Position numbers and translations under genes: made by a program | In this document: piece by piece, positions 40,173 to 49,752 of the stretch | How positions within the stretch are numbered: the first letter of the stretch is position 1 | Layout: every line of letters begins with the position of its first letter | Notes under the pieces: model-generated | Database searches by the model: none | Told to the model about the DNA's origin: nothing | The model's input: only the letters and a program-made list of their open reading frames with translations | Assembly: GCA_030533085.1 (NCBI GenBank) | Contig: JAUNJZ010000015.1 | Location: forward strand, 1-54,922 | Origin: Synergistaceae bacterium | GTDB taxonomy: Bacteria; Synergistota; Synergistia; Synergistales; Synergistaceae | Length of the DNA: 54,922 nucleotides | Direction: 5' to 3'

Positions 40173-41978
40173 ATGGCGAAAAGGGTCTGTATGGGAAACG
40201 AAGCGATAGCGCTCGGCGCGCTGGCCGCGGGAATAAAGGTGGCGGCGGGATATCCGGGTACGCCTTCGACGGAGATTATTGAGACGCTTGTCGCGGTTCG
40301 TCAGCCTGACGTAAAGGTGCAGTGGTCAACAAATGAGAAGGTCGCCCTTGAGGTGGCGGCCGGCGCGGCTTATGCCGGCGCGCGTTCGCTCTGCACGATG
40401 AAGCAGGTGGGGCTGAATGTCGCTTCCGACCCGCTGATGAGCCTTTCTTATATCGGAGTCAAGGGCGGCATGGTGATAGCGGTGGCGGACGACCCCGGCC
40501 CCTGGTCGTCGCAGACTGAGCAGGATACGCGCGGCTTCGCGAAGCACGCTAATCTGCCTGTTTTCGACCCTTCGTCGCCTGAGGAGGCTTACGAGATGAT
40601 TCAGGCGGCCTACGAGCTGTCAGAGGCTTTCGCGCTGCCCGTCTTTCTGCGTCCGACGACGCGGGTGTGCCACGCGAGCGCGGAGGTTGAGCTGCGCGAG
40701 CCGCGTCCGGCGCGCGAGGCGGAGGGCTTTGAAAAACGCCCCGAGTGGTGCATCTTTCCCGCGCTCTCATACCGCCGTCACGGCGAGCTTGAGGTAAAGC
40801 AGAGGGAGCTGGCGCGCCGTTTCGACGCAATGCCTTTCAACCGCATTGAAGGCGGCGAAGGGTGTAAAAAAGGGGTAGCTGTCTCAGGCGTTTCATATCT
40901 CTACGCTAAGGAGCTTATCGGCGAGCTGGGGCTGGATGTGAGGCTTTATAAAATAGGCACTCCCTATCCGCTGCCGGAAGGATTGACGCGGGAATTTCTT
41001 GATTCTGTCGATTCCGTGCTTGTGATCGAAGAGCTTGATCCTGTCGTGGAGGAGCAGCTTCTTATCGCCGCGGAGGGCAAAAGGCCGGTGCTTGGCAAAC
41101 GCAGCGGAGATATGCCATGGAACGGAGAATATTCATACGAACTTATAAAGCAAGCGCTGCTGAAATATCTCGCCCTGCCCTGCGAAGAGGCGGAGGCCGA
41201 GGCCGAGGAGCTGCCGCCGCTGCCGCTTCGCCCGCCCGTACTCTGCGCCGGCTGCCCTCACCGCGCCTCTTTCTACGAGGCGAAGATTGCGACGAAGGAT
41301 TGCGCAAAGGCCATTTATTGCGGCGATATCGGCTGTTACACGCTCGGCAACGCCGCGCCGCTGAATATGGTGGACACCTGCCTCTGTATGGGAGCGGGCA
41401 TCACCATCGCGCAGGGGCTGGCGCTCGCGGAGCCGGGGACTAAGTGTCTGGCCTTTGTCGGCGATTCCACCTTTTTCCACACCGGTATTCCGGGGATAAT
41501 CAACGCCGTTTATCAGGGGACGGACATTACTGTTATCGTGCTGGACAACCGCACGACGGCGATGACAGGGCACCAGCCGCACCCCGGCACGGGCAGGCGC
41601 GCGCTCGGCGACGAGGCTCCGGCGCTTGACATTGAAACGATTCTGCGCGGCTGCGGCGTGCGTCACATCGCGAAGGTCAACCCCTTTGACTACGAAAAGG
41701 CCGTCGCGGCGATGAAGGAGGCCGTCGCCTTTCCAGGCCCCTCCGCCGTTATAGCCGAAGCTCCATGTATCGCGCATATAAAGAAGCCCTCTACCGCGCA
41801 TTTCGTGGATGATAACTGTATCAAATGCGGCCGCTGTATCCGTGAGATCGGCTGCCCCGCCATCACGCCGGACGAAACGGGGCGCGCCGTGATAAACGGC
41901 TCGCTCTGTACGGACTGCGCCCTTTGCGCGAATCTCTGTCCCGTCAGCGCGATAAAAAGAGGTGAGATAAATGGTTAA
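40173..41978 (+). CDS. iorA: Indolepyruvate ferredoxin oxidoreductase, alpha subunit
   Basis: A 601-aa thiamine-diphosphate enzyme that converts aryl pyruvates (from Trp, Phe, Tyr) and CoA to arylacetyl-CoA, CO2 and reduced ferredoxin. The N-terminal pyrimidine-binding domain starts with MGNEAIALGALAAG and AAGYPGTPSTEI. The TPP-binding domain has GDIGCYTLG and FVGDSTFFHTGIPG (about 400-450). The C-terminus carries two 4Fe-4S motifs, CIKCGRCIREIGCP and CTDCALCANLCP. The start was moved to 40173, where GGGGGAAG fits. It overlaps iorB by eight bases. Confidence 0.95.
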   Translation: MAKRVCMGNEAIALGALAAGIKVAAGYPGTPSTEIIETLVAVRQPDVKVQWSTNEKVALEVAAGAAYAGARSLCTMKQVGLNVASDPLMSLSYIGVKGGMVIAVADDPGPWSSQTEQDTRGFAKHANLPVFDPSSPEEAYEMIQAAYELSEAFALPVFLRPTTRVCHASAEVELREPRPAREAEGFEKRPEWCIFPALSYRRHGELEVKQRELARRFDAMPFNRIEGGEGCKKGVAVSGVSYLYAKELIGELGLDVRLYKIGTPYPLPEGLTREFLDSVDSVLVIEELDPVVEEQLLIAAEGKRPVLGKRSGDMPWNGEYSYELIKQALLKYLALPCEEAEAEAEELPPLPLRPPVLCAGCPHRASFYEAKIATKDCAKAIYCGDIGCYTLGNAAPLNMVDTCLCMGAGITIAQGLALAEPGTKCLAFVGDSTFFHTGIPGIINAVYQGTDITVIVLDNRTTAMTGHQPHPGTGRRALGDEAPALDIETILRGCGVRHIAKVNPFDYEKAVAAMKEAVAFPGPSAVIAEAPCIAHIKKPSTAHFVDDNCIKCGRCIREIGCPAITPDETGRAVINGSLCTDCALCANLCPVSAIKRGEING

Positions 41979-42585
41979 GAGCATCATAATAGCCGGCGTC
42001 GGCGGTCAGGGGACTCTGCTGGCCTCAAAGATACTCGCCGCGGCTGCCGGAGCCGGAGGGCTTTTCGTCCGCGGTTCGGAGACTATCGGCATGGCTCAGC
42101 GCGGCGGTTCCGTTTCAAGTCATCTGCGCATGGAGGCGAAGGAGGTCTCGCCGATAGTTCCCGGCGGCCACGGGGATATCCTGCTCGGCTTTGAGCTTGC
42201 GGAGGCGGCGCGCATGATACCAAAGCTGCGGCCTGGGGCGAAGTGCGTCGTCAATACGGACCGCATCATCCCGACCAATGTCGCGCTCGGCAAGGGAGTT
42301 TACCGCGGGGAGGAATATCTCGCGCTGCTGAAAAAGAAGTATCCCGACGCGCTCTTTATCGAGGGGGCGCCGCTGGCGCTCGCGGCCGGGGATATCCGCA
42401 CGCTGAATATCGTCATACTGGGCGCGGCTGCCGGAGCGGAGCTGCTTCCTTTCACGGAAGCCGAGATTCGGACGGCGATAAGGGGCTGCGTGAAGCCGAA
42501 GCTGCTGGCTATGAATGAAAAGGCCTTCGCCCTTGGCCTTGAAGCGGCGGAAAAGCGATGGCGGGAGCGGAAACAGATAGATTAA
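41971..42585 (+). CDS. iorB: Indolepyruvate ferredoxin oxidoreductase, beta subunit
   Basis: A 204-aa subunit with the gamma-type 2-oxoacid oxidoreductase domain. The motif IIIAGVGGQGTLLASKILA is at the N-terminus (about 5-23), followed by GSETIGMAQRGGSVSSHLR. It forms the heterodimer with IorA. The ribosome site AGAGGTGAG lies inside the end of iorA. Confidence 0.95.
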   Translation: MVKSIIIAGVGGQGTLLASKILAAAAGAGGLFVRGSETIGMAQRGGSVSSHLRMEAKEVSPIVPGGHGDILLGFELAEAARMIPKLRPGAKCVVNTDRIIPTNVALGKGVYRGEEYLALLKKKYPDALFIEGAPLALAAGDIRTLNIVILGAAAGAELLPFTEAEIRTAIRGCVKPKLLAMNEKAFALGLEAAEKRWRERKQID

Positions 42586-42658
42586 AAGCGCGTTTTTATG
42601 ACAGGTAAGCCGTAGAAGAGTTTTTTCAGAAAAGACAAGACAGGAGAGAATAAATTTT

Positions 42659-43888
42659 ATGAACGAACTTACGATAATGAGCCAGTGCTTCGCCCAGGTG
42701 CGCCGCGTTGCGAAGGCAAGCCCGATGTACCGCGAAAAATTCGCCGGTCTGGATGTGGAAACTATGATGACGAAGGAGCAGTTTGAAAAGCTGCCCTTCA
42801 CGACGAAACAGGATCTGCGCGACGCCTACCCGATGGGTATGCAGTGCGTGCCGAATGAAGAAATAGTCCGCGTGCATTCTTCCTCCGGCACGACGGGAAC
42901 TCCGGTCATAATGCCCTACAGCGCGCAGGATATAGAGGACTGGGCTGTGATGATGGAGCGCTGCTACCAGTTTGCCGGCGTCAGCACCGCGGACCGCATT
43001 CAGATAACGCCCGGCTTCGGCCTGTGGACGGCGGGGCTGGGCTTTCAGGCGGGGGCGGAGCGGCTCGGCGCGATGGTGATCCCCACGGGGGCGGGCAACA
43101 CAGACCGCCAGCTTCAGCTTATGCGCGACCTCCAGAGCAGCGTCCTTATAGGAACCTCGTCATATGCCCTCGTCATTGCGGAAGAGGTCGACAAACGCGA
43201 AATGCGCGGCGACATCCACCTCAAGCGCGGCATTTTCGGCTCAGAGCGCTGGGGCGACAGGATACGCGAGAGGATATATGAGACGCTGGGGATAGAATTT
43301 TTCGACATTTACGGACTTACGGAGATATACGGCCCCGGTATCGCCATCGACTGCCGCGAACACAGCGGAATGCATTATTTCAACGATTATATCTACTGCG
43401 AGATAATAGACCCGCAGACGGGACTGGTGCTGCCCGACGGAGAGCAGGGCGAAATCGTCATCACGACCTTCCGCAAGGAGGCCGCGCCGCTGATACGCTA
43501 CCGCACGCGCGACATATCGCGCATTATCCCCGGAGAATGTCCATGCGGCTCCCCCTTCCCACGCCTGGATCGCATCGTAGGGCGCAGCGACGACATGATA
43601 AAGGTCAAGGGTACGAACATCTACCCCTCGCAGGTGGAGGAGATACTGAAAAAGATTGACGGCTTCTCCAGCGAGTACAGGATCGTTCTCGAAAATGAGG
43701 AGCTGCGCGACAGAATGATAGTTCAGGCGGAGATGAAAAACGGAGCCGACCCGGACGCCCTCGCGGAGGCGCTTGTCAGGGAGTGCAAATCCGGCATCGG
43801 CATCCGCGTCGTTCCCCAGGTAATGAAGCTTGGCGAGCTGCCGCGAAGCGAGAAAAAAACGCAGCGCGTGATCGACAACAGGTATTAG
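42659..43888 (+). CDS. paaK: Phenylacetate-CoA ligase
   Basis: A 409-aa adenylate-forming enzyme joining aryl acetates with CoA, or running the reverse way to give ATP from arylacetyl-CoA. The phosphate loop is HSSSGTTGTPVI (about 73-84), the A5 motif is YGLTEIYGPG (about 218-227), and the A7 motif is RYRTRDISRI (about 280). CGSPFPRLDRIVGRSDDMIK follows, and the C-terminal catalytic lysine lies in RSEKKTQRV. It is 73 bases after iorB in the same direction; IorAB-PaaK pairs are common in aromatic-amino-acid fermenters. Confidence 0.93.
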   Translation: MNELTIMSQCFAQVRRVAKASPMYREKFAGLDVETMMTKEQFEKLPFTTKQDLRDAYPMGMQCVPNEEIVRVHSSSGTTGTPVIMPYSAQDIEDWAVMMERCYQFAGVSTADRIQITPGFGLWTAGLGFQAGAERLGAMVIPTGAGNTDRQLQLMRDLQSSVLIGTSSYALVIAEEVDKREMRGDIHLKRGIFGSERWGDRIRERIYETLGIEFFDIYGLTEIYGPGIAIDCREHSGMHYFNDYIYCEIIDPQTGLVLPDGEQGEIVITTFRKEAAPLIRYRTRDISRIIPGECPCGSPFPRLDRIVGRSDDMIKVKGTNIYPSQVEEILKKIDGFSSEYRIVLENEELRDRMIVQAEMKNGADPDALAEALVRECKSGIGIRVVPQVMKLGELPRSEKKTQRVIDNRY

Positions 43889-43903
43889 CTTTTCGAGACA
43901 GGC

Positions 43904-43940
43904 AGAGCCTCGCGGCGGAATCAGCCGCGGGGCTTTTTTC
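43904..43940 (+). terminator. Terminator of the iorAB-paaK operon
   Basis: GAGCCTCGCGGC pairs with GCCGCGGGGC with one mismatch around a short loop, then six T. Confidence 0.85.
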
Positions 43941-43958
43941 GGCTCCGGCCTGCCGCCC

Positions 43959-43989
43959 TTGACTTAGAGACGGCTCTAACCTTTATCCT
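43959..43989 (+). promoter_or_regulatory. MerR-type promoter/operator ahead of the RND operon
   Basis: TTGACT (43959-43964), an unusually long 19-base spacer, TATCCT (43984-43989). Within the spacer region lies TTAGAG-ACGG-CTCTAA (43964-43979). A long spacer with a dyad between the boxes is the mark of MerR-family control. No MerR gene is in the window. Confidence 0.6.
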
Positions 43990-44022
43990 TTTAACTGTGG
44001 ATTTTTGCGCGGGTTCATAAAA

Positions 44023-44045
44023 ATCTCACATTTGAGATGTATAAT
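44023..44045 (+). promoter_or_regulatory. Second promoter -10 with palindrome ahead of the RND operon
   Basis: ATCTCA-CATT-TGAGAT (44023-44038) lies just before a perfect TATAAT (44040-44045). A repressor bound there would block this second promoter. Confidence 0.5.
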
Positions 44046-44102
44046 ATGTTATTGTAGTAAATGTCTTTATGATATTCGACATGTTAGGGATGATGTGATT
44101 TT

Positions 44103-47100
44103 ATGAAAATTACCGAAATTTCTCTGCGCCGCCCCGTTACTGTCCTTATACTGACCATCGCCACAGTTATTTTCGGCTCTTACTCATATATGAATATGGG
44201 CGTGGAACGTATGCCCAATGTTGAATTTCCAATCGTCGTGGTGCGCACCACGATGGACGGGGCAAGCCCCGCCATTATCGACAACGACGTTACGGACGTG
44301 CTGGAGGCGCGCATCAACACCATTGAGGGAATAAAAAATATGAGCTCCAGCAGCTACGAGGGACGCTCCGTGATTGTCGTGGAGTTCGAGCTGGATCGCA
44401 ACATAGACTTCGCCGCCGCCGACGTGCGCGGCAAGGTGAGCATGGCGACGGGGCAGCTGCCTGACGACTGTGAAGATCCGCAGGTCGATAAGTATGACCC
44501 CTCCGACAGGCCGATAATGAACATCGCCGTCAGGAACGACGGCCGCAGCGATATGAAAACCATTTCGCGCTACGTGGACAAGATCGTCACCGAACGGCTA
44601 CAAACCGTTAAGGGGGTCGGCGGCGTGCAGATGGCGGGCTTTCAGGAGAGGGAAATGCGTATATGGCTGCGTCCAGAAGCTCTTGAAAGCTACCGCATCA
44701 CGACGAAGGAGATAAAGAACGCCATTTACGACAAGCATGTGGAGCTTCCCGCAGGCCGCGTCGAGACAGGAACAAAAGAATACGGCATACGCATCGAGGG
44801 GGAATATTCCTCCTCCGCGGAGCTTGAATATCTGCCTGTGGCCGTGCGTAACGGCGCGGTTATCCGCCTGCGCGACGTGGCGCGCGTTGAGGACGGCTTC
44901 GAGGACGCGCGCAGCGGCGCTCTTTACGATGGCGAGCCTACGATAATGGTGATGGTGCGCAAGCAGAAGGGGGCCAACGAGGTGCTGCTGTCGCGTTTCG
45001 TAAGGGAGCGCGTCGAGGAGCTGAACAGAAGCGCCCCCGCCGGCGTCAGCCTCGTCGTGGTATCGGACAACGCGAATTTCATACTCCGCTCGATGAACGG
45101 GGTTTTCTGGGACATTATCGCGTCGATATGCCTCACGTCTATCATAATGTTCATTTTCCTGCGCACTCTGCGCGCTACCTTTATCGCCGTCATAACGATT
45201 CCGGTCTGCCTTCTCGGCAGCCTCTCCGTCCTTTACTGGATGGGCATTACGATAAACAATATGTCGATGATGGGGCTTTCGCTCGCCGTCGGCATGGTCG
45301 TCGACGCGACGACGGTCGTCATGGAAAATATCGCGCGTCATAAGGAATCTGGCAAAAGCGCCTTCCGCGCCTCGGAGGACGGCACCGGCGAGGTTGCATT
45401 CGCCGTGCTTGCAGGAGCCGCGACGACGCTGGCAGTCTTCGTCCCCGTCGCCTTCATGGGCGGAATGATGGGGCGTTTTTTCAACGCTTTCGGCGTTACC
45501 GTCGCGATGACGATATCCATTTCGCTGATAATATCCATCACGCTGACCCCATTCCTCTGCTCGCGGCTGCTCGGGCGCACGCAGAAGACGACTCCGCTCC
45601 AGCGCAGGCTGGAAGCGCCCTTCATCTGGCTTGAGGGGAAGTACGCCACCGCCCTTGACTTTGCGGTACACCACCGCCGCACGATACTCGCCGGCGCGCT
45701 CGGCCTTTTCGCCCTCGGCCTCTTCTTCGCCTCGCTGCTCGGCACGGAATTTTTCCCCAGCGAGGACCAGGGGCGCCTGCGCGTGCAGGTGGAGCTGCCG
45801 GCCGACACGGCGCTGGAGGTGACGCGCTCCGTGACGCGGGAAATGGTTGAGATGATACGGCAGGATAAATCTGTCGCCTATACTTACGGCTGGGTCGGCA
45901 GCGGCGCTGGCGAAGAGGTATACAAATCTACGATAAATATAGAGCTTATCGACCGCAGCCAGCGTCCGCGCGCCGCCGCCGTCATGAGGGAGCTGCGGGA
46001 AAAGCTCGTGCGCTTCCGCGACGCGGACATCAAGATGGGAACCTGGGGCGGCTCCGATATCACGCTCGTAATTCAGGGGCCGACAAGCGAATCTCTCGCT
46101 GATATCGGCGATATGATAAAACGCGACCTGGCGGAGAACGCGCGCGGGCTGGTTGATATCACGACCGACCTGCAAATGAACAAGCCGCGCATAAATCTGT
46201 CGCTGAACCGCGCTCTCGCGGACGACCTCAATGTGAGCATCCGCGACCTGTCGGACGAGATGCTGACATGGTTCGGCGGAGACCAGAGCGGTTCCTTCAA
46301 CGACGGCGGCTACCGCTACGACATCACCCTCCGTTCGGAAAAGGAGGGGCGCGACGACCCGGAAAAGGTGCTGAAAACGCTCATAACGACGGCGAGCGGA
46401 GCGACGATACCTGCCGAAGGGCTGGTAAGAAGCTCCATCGGCATGGCCCCGAATGTCATCAAACGCTATAACCGCCAGCGTTCGCTGCAAATAGGAGCCA
46501 ACGTCGAGGGGATATCCCCCGGCGAGGGCATCGTAATAATGCAGGAGGTATTCAGAAAATACGCGCCGCAGGACGGAACTTACAGCATGGTTCCCACCGG
46601 CGACTCTGAAAATATGAAGGAGAGCTTCGGCTACATGGCGGTGGCGCTGGTATTCGCGATAATCCTCGTCTATATGGTGATGGCGATACAGTTTGAATCC
46701 TTTATCCACCCGCTGACGGTCATGTTCTCGCTGCCGCTGATGACGGCCGGCTCCTTCGGACTGCTCGCGCTGGCGGGGCTGCGCCTCTCTGTGATGAGCT
46801 TCATGGGGATAATCCTGCTTGTCGGAGTCGTCGTCAACAACGCGATACTTCTGGTCGATTTTATAAATCAGCTTCGCGCCTCCGGCTGCGACAAGGTAAC
46901 CGCCGTGCTCAGAGCCGGGCCGCTCCGCCTGCGCGCGATACTGATGACTACATTCTCCACGATGATAGGCTCTCTGCCCGTGGCGCTCGCGCTCTCCGAG
47001 GGGGGCGAGATACGCCAGCCCATGTCCACAGCCGTAATCGGCGGGCTTTTCACATCGACGATGCTGACGCTGCTCGTCATTCCCGTCGTCTACCTGATGC

Positions 47101-47183
47101 TCGACGACCTGATGGACAGGGCTAGGGCAGTTATACGCAGATATAACGCATACAGACGTCTGAAACAGGGAGGGCGCGCATAA
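44103..47183 (+). CDS. RND efflux transporter, inner-membrane pump (HAE1-like)
   Basis: A 1026-aa proton-driven pump with twelve helices and two large periplasmic domains. The start is MKITEISLRRPVTVLILTIA. In TM4 the sequence is GMVVDATTVVMENI: the usual Asp-Asp pair is Asp-Ala. In TM10 it is VVVNNAILLVDF, with Asn where AcrB has the relay Lys. Both changes are known in a side branch of HAE1 pumps. It is the first gene of a pump-TolC-adaptor operon and shares its final A with the ATG of the TolC gene (TAATG). Substrate unknown. Confidence 0.94.
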   Translation: MKITEISLRRPVTVLILTIATVIFGSYSYMNMGVERMPNVEFPIVVVRTTMDGASPAIIDNDVTDVLEARINTIEGIKNMSSSSYEGRSVIVVEFELDRNIDFAAADVRGKVSMATGQLPDDCEDPQVDKYDPSDRPIMNIAVRNDGRSDMKTISRYVDKIVTERLQTVKGVGGVQMAGFQEREMRIWLRPEALESYRITTKEIKNAIYDKHVELPAGRVETGTKEYGIRIEGEYSSSAELEYLPVAVRNGAVIRLRDVARVEDGFEDARSGALYDGEPTIMVMVRKQKGANEVLLSRFVRERVEELNRSAPAGVSLVVVSDNANFILRSMNGVFWDIIASICLTSIIMFIFLRTLRATFIAVITIPVCLLGSLSVLYWMGITINNMSMMGLSLAVGMVVDATTVVMENIARHKESGKSAFRASEDGTGEVAFAVLAGAATTLAVFVPVAFMGGMMGRFFNAFGVTVAMTISISLIISITLTPFLCSRLLGRTQKTTPLQRRLEAPFIWLEGKYATALDFAVHHRRTILAGALGLFALGLFFASLLGTEFFPSEDQGRLRVQVELPADTALEVTRSVTREMVEMIRQDKSVAYTYGWVGSGAGEEVYKSTINIELIDRSQRPRAAAVMRELREKLVRFRDADIKMGTWGGSDITLVIQGPTSESLADIGDMIKRDLAENARGLVDITTDLQMNKPRINLSLNRALADDLNVSIRDLSDEMLTWFGGDQSGSFNDGGYRYDITLRSEKEGRDDPEKVLKTLITTASGATIPAEGLVRSSIGMAPNVIKRYNRQRSLQIGANVEGISPGEGIVIMQEVFRKYAPQDGTYSMVPTGDSENMKESFGYMAVALVFAIILVYMVMAIQFESFIHPLTVMFSLPLMTAGSFGLLALAGLRLSVMSFMGIILLVGVVVNNAILLVDFINQLRASGCDKVTAVLRAGPLRLRAILMTTFSTMIGSLPVALALSEGGEIRQPMSTAVIGGLFTSTMLTLLVIPVVYLMLDDLMDRARAVIRRYNAYRRLKQGGRA

Positions 47184-48472
47184 TGAATATCACGAAAGCA
47201 TTTATTACGGCGGCGCTGATAGCCGCTTCGGCCTCCGCCGCGGCTGCCGCCTCGCTCGACATAAAGGAGGCCGTCGGCATCACGCTGAAAGAAAACGCCT
47301 CGCTGCGCTCACTGAGACAGGAGCTGATAAAGGCCGACGCCTTCAAATTGCAGGCGGACGGAACACTGCTGCCGTCGATATCCGCCTCCGGCACGCTGGA
47401 CAGACAGCGCGAGCCGCAGACGACGGACGGCTCAGACCGCAGCGGCGGCAGCTCCGTCAGCGCGTCGCTGGAACAGGTGATATACTCAGGCGGCCGGAAC
47501 AGCGCTATGCGCGCGCAGGCTCCGCAGGTCAGGACGATAGCGGAAATGGCGCTGGCCGACGGAGAAAACAGCGCGGTCGGAGAGCTTTACGTGAGATTCT
47601 ACAATGTGCTGCTGCAAAAGGCGCGCATCGAAGCGGAAAGAGACGCCGTAGCTACCTCAGAGCTTCACCTGAGCGAAGTCAGAAAGATGAGCGAAGTGGG
47701 GCTTGCGAACAGACTTGAGGTCATTCGCGCCGGACAGCAGCTAGCGACAAACACGGCGGCGCTGGCAACCGCCAGAGGGCTATATGAGGCGGCGAGCATC
47801 GCGCTGATGAGCTACATGGGCATAGAGCCGAAAGACCGTCTTGAAGTGGAGGGACGTCTTTACGAACCGGCTATAACAGGCAGCCGCGCAAAATCGCTCG
47901 CCCTCGCGGAGCAGTTCCGCGCCGACAGAAAACAGCTCGAAGAGCAGCTGCGCTATCAGGAAAACCAGATAAAAATAGAGCGGAGCGGCATGATGCCGAC
48001 AGTCACCGCGGGAATATCCTCGGGCTGGTCCGACCCGTACCGGAATCAGGACAGAGGCGACGACACATGGCGCGCGGAAGTGACGCTCGCCGTCCCCATC
48101 TTTGACCGCAACGTGACAAGAAGGGCGGTAATGACGGCCAGGGCGGAGCGCGAACAGGAGCGCATAGCGCTGGAACAGAAAAACATCGACATCAAAGCCG
48201 ATGTGGAAACGGCCTGGAACGACATAGAGACGAATCGTGAAAACCTGCGCGCCTCGGAAAAGGCGCTCGAGCTGGCGCGTGAATCGCTGCGCCTCTCGGA
48301 GGTCGGTTTCCGCGAGGGAGTGACGCCGCAGCTGGATCTGCTCACGGCACAGTCTGAGCTGACGACGGCGCTGCTCGAATACAACCGCGCACGCTACAAC
48401 TGCATCGTGGCGGCGGTAGCGCTGAAAATGACAGAGGGAACAATAACCGGTTGGAATGGGGAGAGTTTATAA
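47183..48472 (+). CDS. TolC-family outer-membrane efflux protein
   Basis: A 429-aa outer-membrane channel. The signal peptide is MNITKAFITAALIAASASAA, with cleavage near AAAAAS. Two outer-membrane-efflux repeats follow: heptad-rich helical stretches at about 25-205 and 220-420, with VGLANRLEVIRAGQQLA and, in the matching place of the second half, GFREGVTPQLDLLTAQSEL. It forms the exit duct for the RND pump encoded upstream and is translationally coupled to it. Confidence 0.93.
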   Translation: MNITKAFITAALIAASASAAAAASLDIKEAVGITLKENASLRSLRQELIKADAFKLQADGTLLPSISASGTLDRQREPQTTDGSDRSGGSSVSASLEQVIYSGGRNSAMRAQAPQVRTIAEMALADGENSAVGELYVRFYNVLLQKARIEAERDAVATSELHLSEVRKMSEVGLANRLEVIRAGQQLATNTAALATARGLYEAASIALMSYMGIEPKDRLEVEGRLYEPAITGSRAKSLALAEQFRADRKQLEEQLRYQENQIKIERSGMMPTVTAGISSGWSDPYRNQDRGDDTWRAEVTLAVPIFDRNVTRRAVMTARAEREQERIALEQKNIDIKADVETAWNDIETNRENLRASEKALELARESLRLSEVGFREGVTPQLDLLTAQSELTTALLEYNRARYNCIVAAVALKMTEGTITGWNGESL

Positions 48473-48473
48473 A

Positions 48474-49649
48474 ATGCAAAAGCAAAAGACAAAACTTCCG
48501 CAGAAAAGCACAGTGATCGTCATTCTGGCGCTCGTCGCGCTCCTTGCGGCTATAGGCCTCTACAGCAGAAGAGAGACGCTCTTCGCCGCGGACAAAACGG
48601 AGAGCGCCCCATCAAGCCCGATAGTCAGAACTGAGGTCGTGCAGCCCGGTCGGTCCATATCGGAAAAAATCACACAGAACATGCAGGTGGAAGCGGTAAA
48701 GCGCGTAGAAGTGACGCCGCGCGTAACCGGCAGACTGCTGTCGCTCTCCGTAAAACGCGGAGACTACGTTAAAGCGGGAGAACAGATAGCGGTGCTCGAA
48801 CACGACCAGCAGGACGCGCTGATACTCTCGACAGCGGCCCAGGCAGCCTCCGCCCGCGCGGAGACGGAGAGCGCAAGGGCGCAGATGCTCAACGCTAAGA
48901 CAAACCTCGACCGCTACAGCCGCCTTGTAAAAGAGGGCTTCAGCACACAGCAGCAATACGACGCGATAGAGACAGAATACACAAGCGCGGAAGCCGCGTG
49001 GCGCGCCGCGCAGGCCAAAGAGCGCCAGTACGCGGCGGAAGAGGCGCGCGTCAAATCGACGAAAGACGATTATATCATCCGCTCGCCGATGGACGGCACT
49101 GTGCTCAACGACTACTCCCTCACCCCCGGGGCGATGATATCCCCCTCTTCTCCTGTACTAGACATCGCCGACCTGCGCCGCCTCAAAGCCACGCTGAAAA
49201 TACCGGAGCTTAAAATATACACTGTCGCTGTTGGAATGCCGGTGCTGATGCGCTTCGACGCGCTCCCTGGCGAAAGCTTCAGCGGCAGCGTGACGCGCAT
49301 AGACCAGTATGTAGACCCCGCCACGCGCACCAGCAGCGTCGAGATAGAGCTTGACAACGAAAAGCAGGCCGGCGGCAGACTGCGCCCCGGAATGTTCGGA
49401 CAGGCCTCTATCGTTGAGAAAGAATACCAAAACGCCGTCACAGTGCCGGAAGGAGCTCTTCACAGCAGCGACAGCGGCTTCTACCTCTTTGTCGTAAAGG
49501 ACGGCGCCGCGGAACAGCGCAGCGTCGAAACTGGAATACGCGAAGGCGGAAGAGTGCGGATAACAAAAGGGCTGGCATTCGGCGAAGAGGTGATAACCTT
49601 CGGCGGCAACAACCTCAACAGCGGAGAAGCCGTCACCGTACAGAACTGA
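48474..49649 (+). CDS. RND periplasmic adaptor (membrane fusion protein)
   Basis: A 391-aa adaptor joining pump and TolC. It has one N-terminal membrane helix (VIVILALVALLAAIGLYS, about 13-30). The lipoyl half-motif VTPRVTGRLLSLSVKRGDYV (about 78-97) is followed by a coiled-coil hairpin (about 110-190), the second lipoyl half with IRSPMDGTVLNDYSLTPGAM, and a beta-barrel domain. The ATG at 48474 lies one base after the TolC stop; an in-frame upstream ATG inside tolC (48456) is less likely. The adaptor comes last in the operon, whereas most RND operons begin with it. Confidence 0.92.
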   Translation: MQKQKTKLPQKSTVIVILALVALLAAIGLYSRRETLFAADKTESAPSSPIVRTEVVQPGRSISEKITQNMQVEAVKRVEVTPRVTGRLLSLSVKRGDYVKAGEQIAVLEHDQQDALILSTAAQAASARAETESARAQMLNAKTNLDRYSRLVKEGFSTQQQYDAIETEYTSAEAAWRAAQAKERQYAAEEARVKSTKDDYIIRSPMDGTVLNDYSLTPGAMISPSSPVLDIADLRRLKATLKIPELKIYTVAVGMPVLMRFDALPGESFSGSVTRIDQYVDPATRTSSVEIELDNEKQAGGRLRPGMFGQASIVEKEYQNAVTVPEGALHSSDSGFYLFVVKDGAAEQRSVETGIREGGRVRITKGLAFGEEVITFGGNNLNSGEAVTVQN

Positions 49650-49669
49650 CGCGCTGTAAATTTTCAAAC

Positions 49670-49698
49670 TTGACAACAGCCCCTCTCTGGCCGACAAT
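49670..49698 (+). promoter_or_regulatory. Promoter of gpmA
   Basis: TTGACA (49670-49675), 17-base spacer, GACAAT (49693-49698). Confidence 0.6.
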
Positions 49699-49752
49699 CC
49701 TTTCAGCGGGAGCTGTATCTGCGTTCCCTTAAAAAAATACGGAGGCGTAGAG

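Noticed and set aside
44598-46709. 703-codon open frame antisense to the RND pump
   Set aside because: His/Arg-rich shadow translation without domains; the plus-strand pump is complete.
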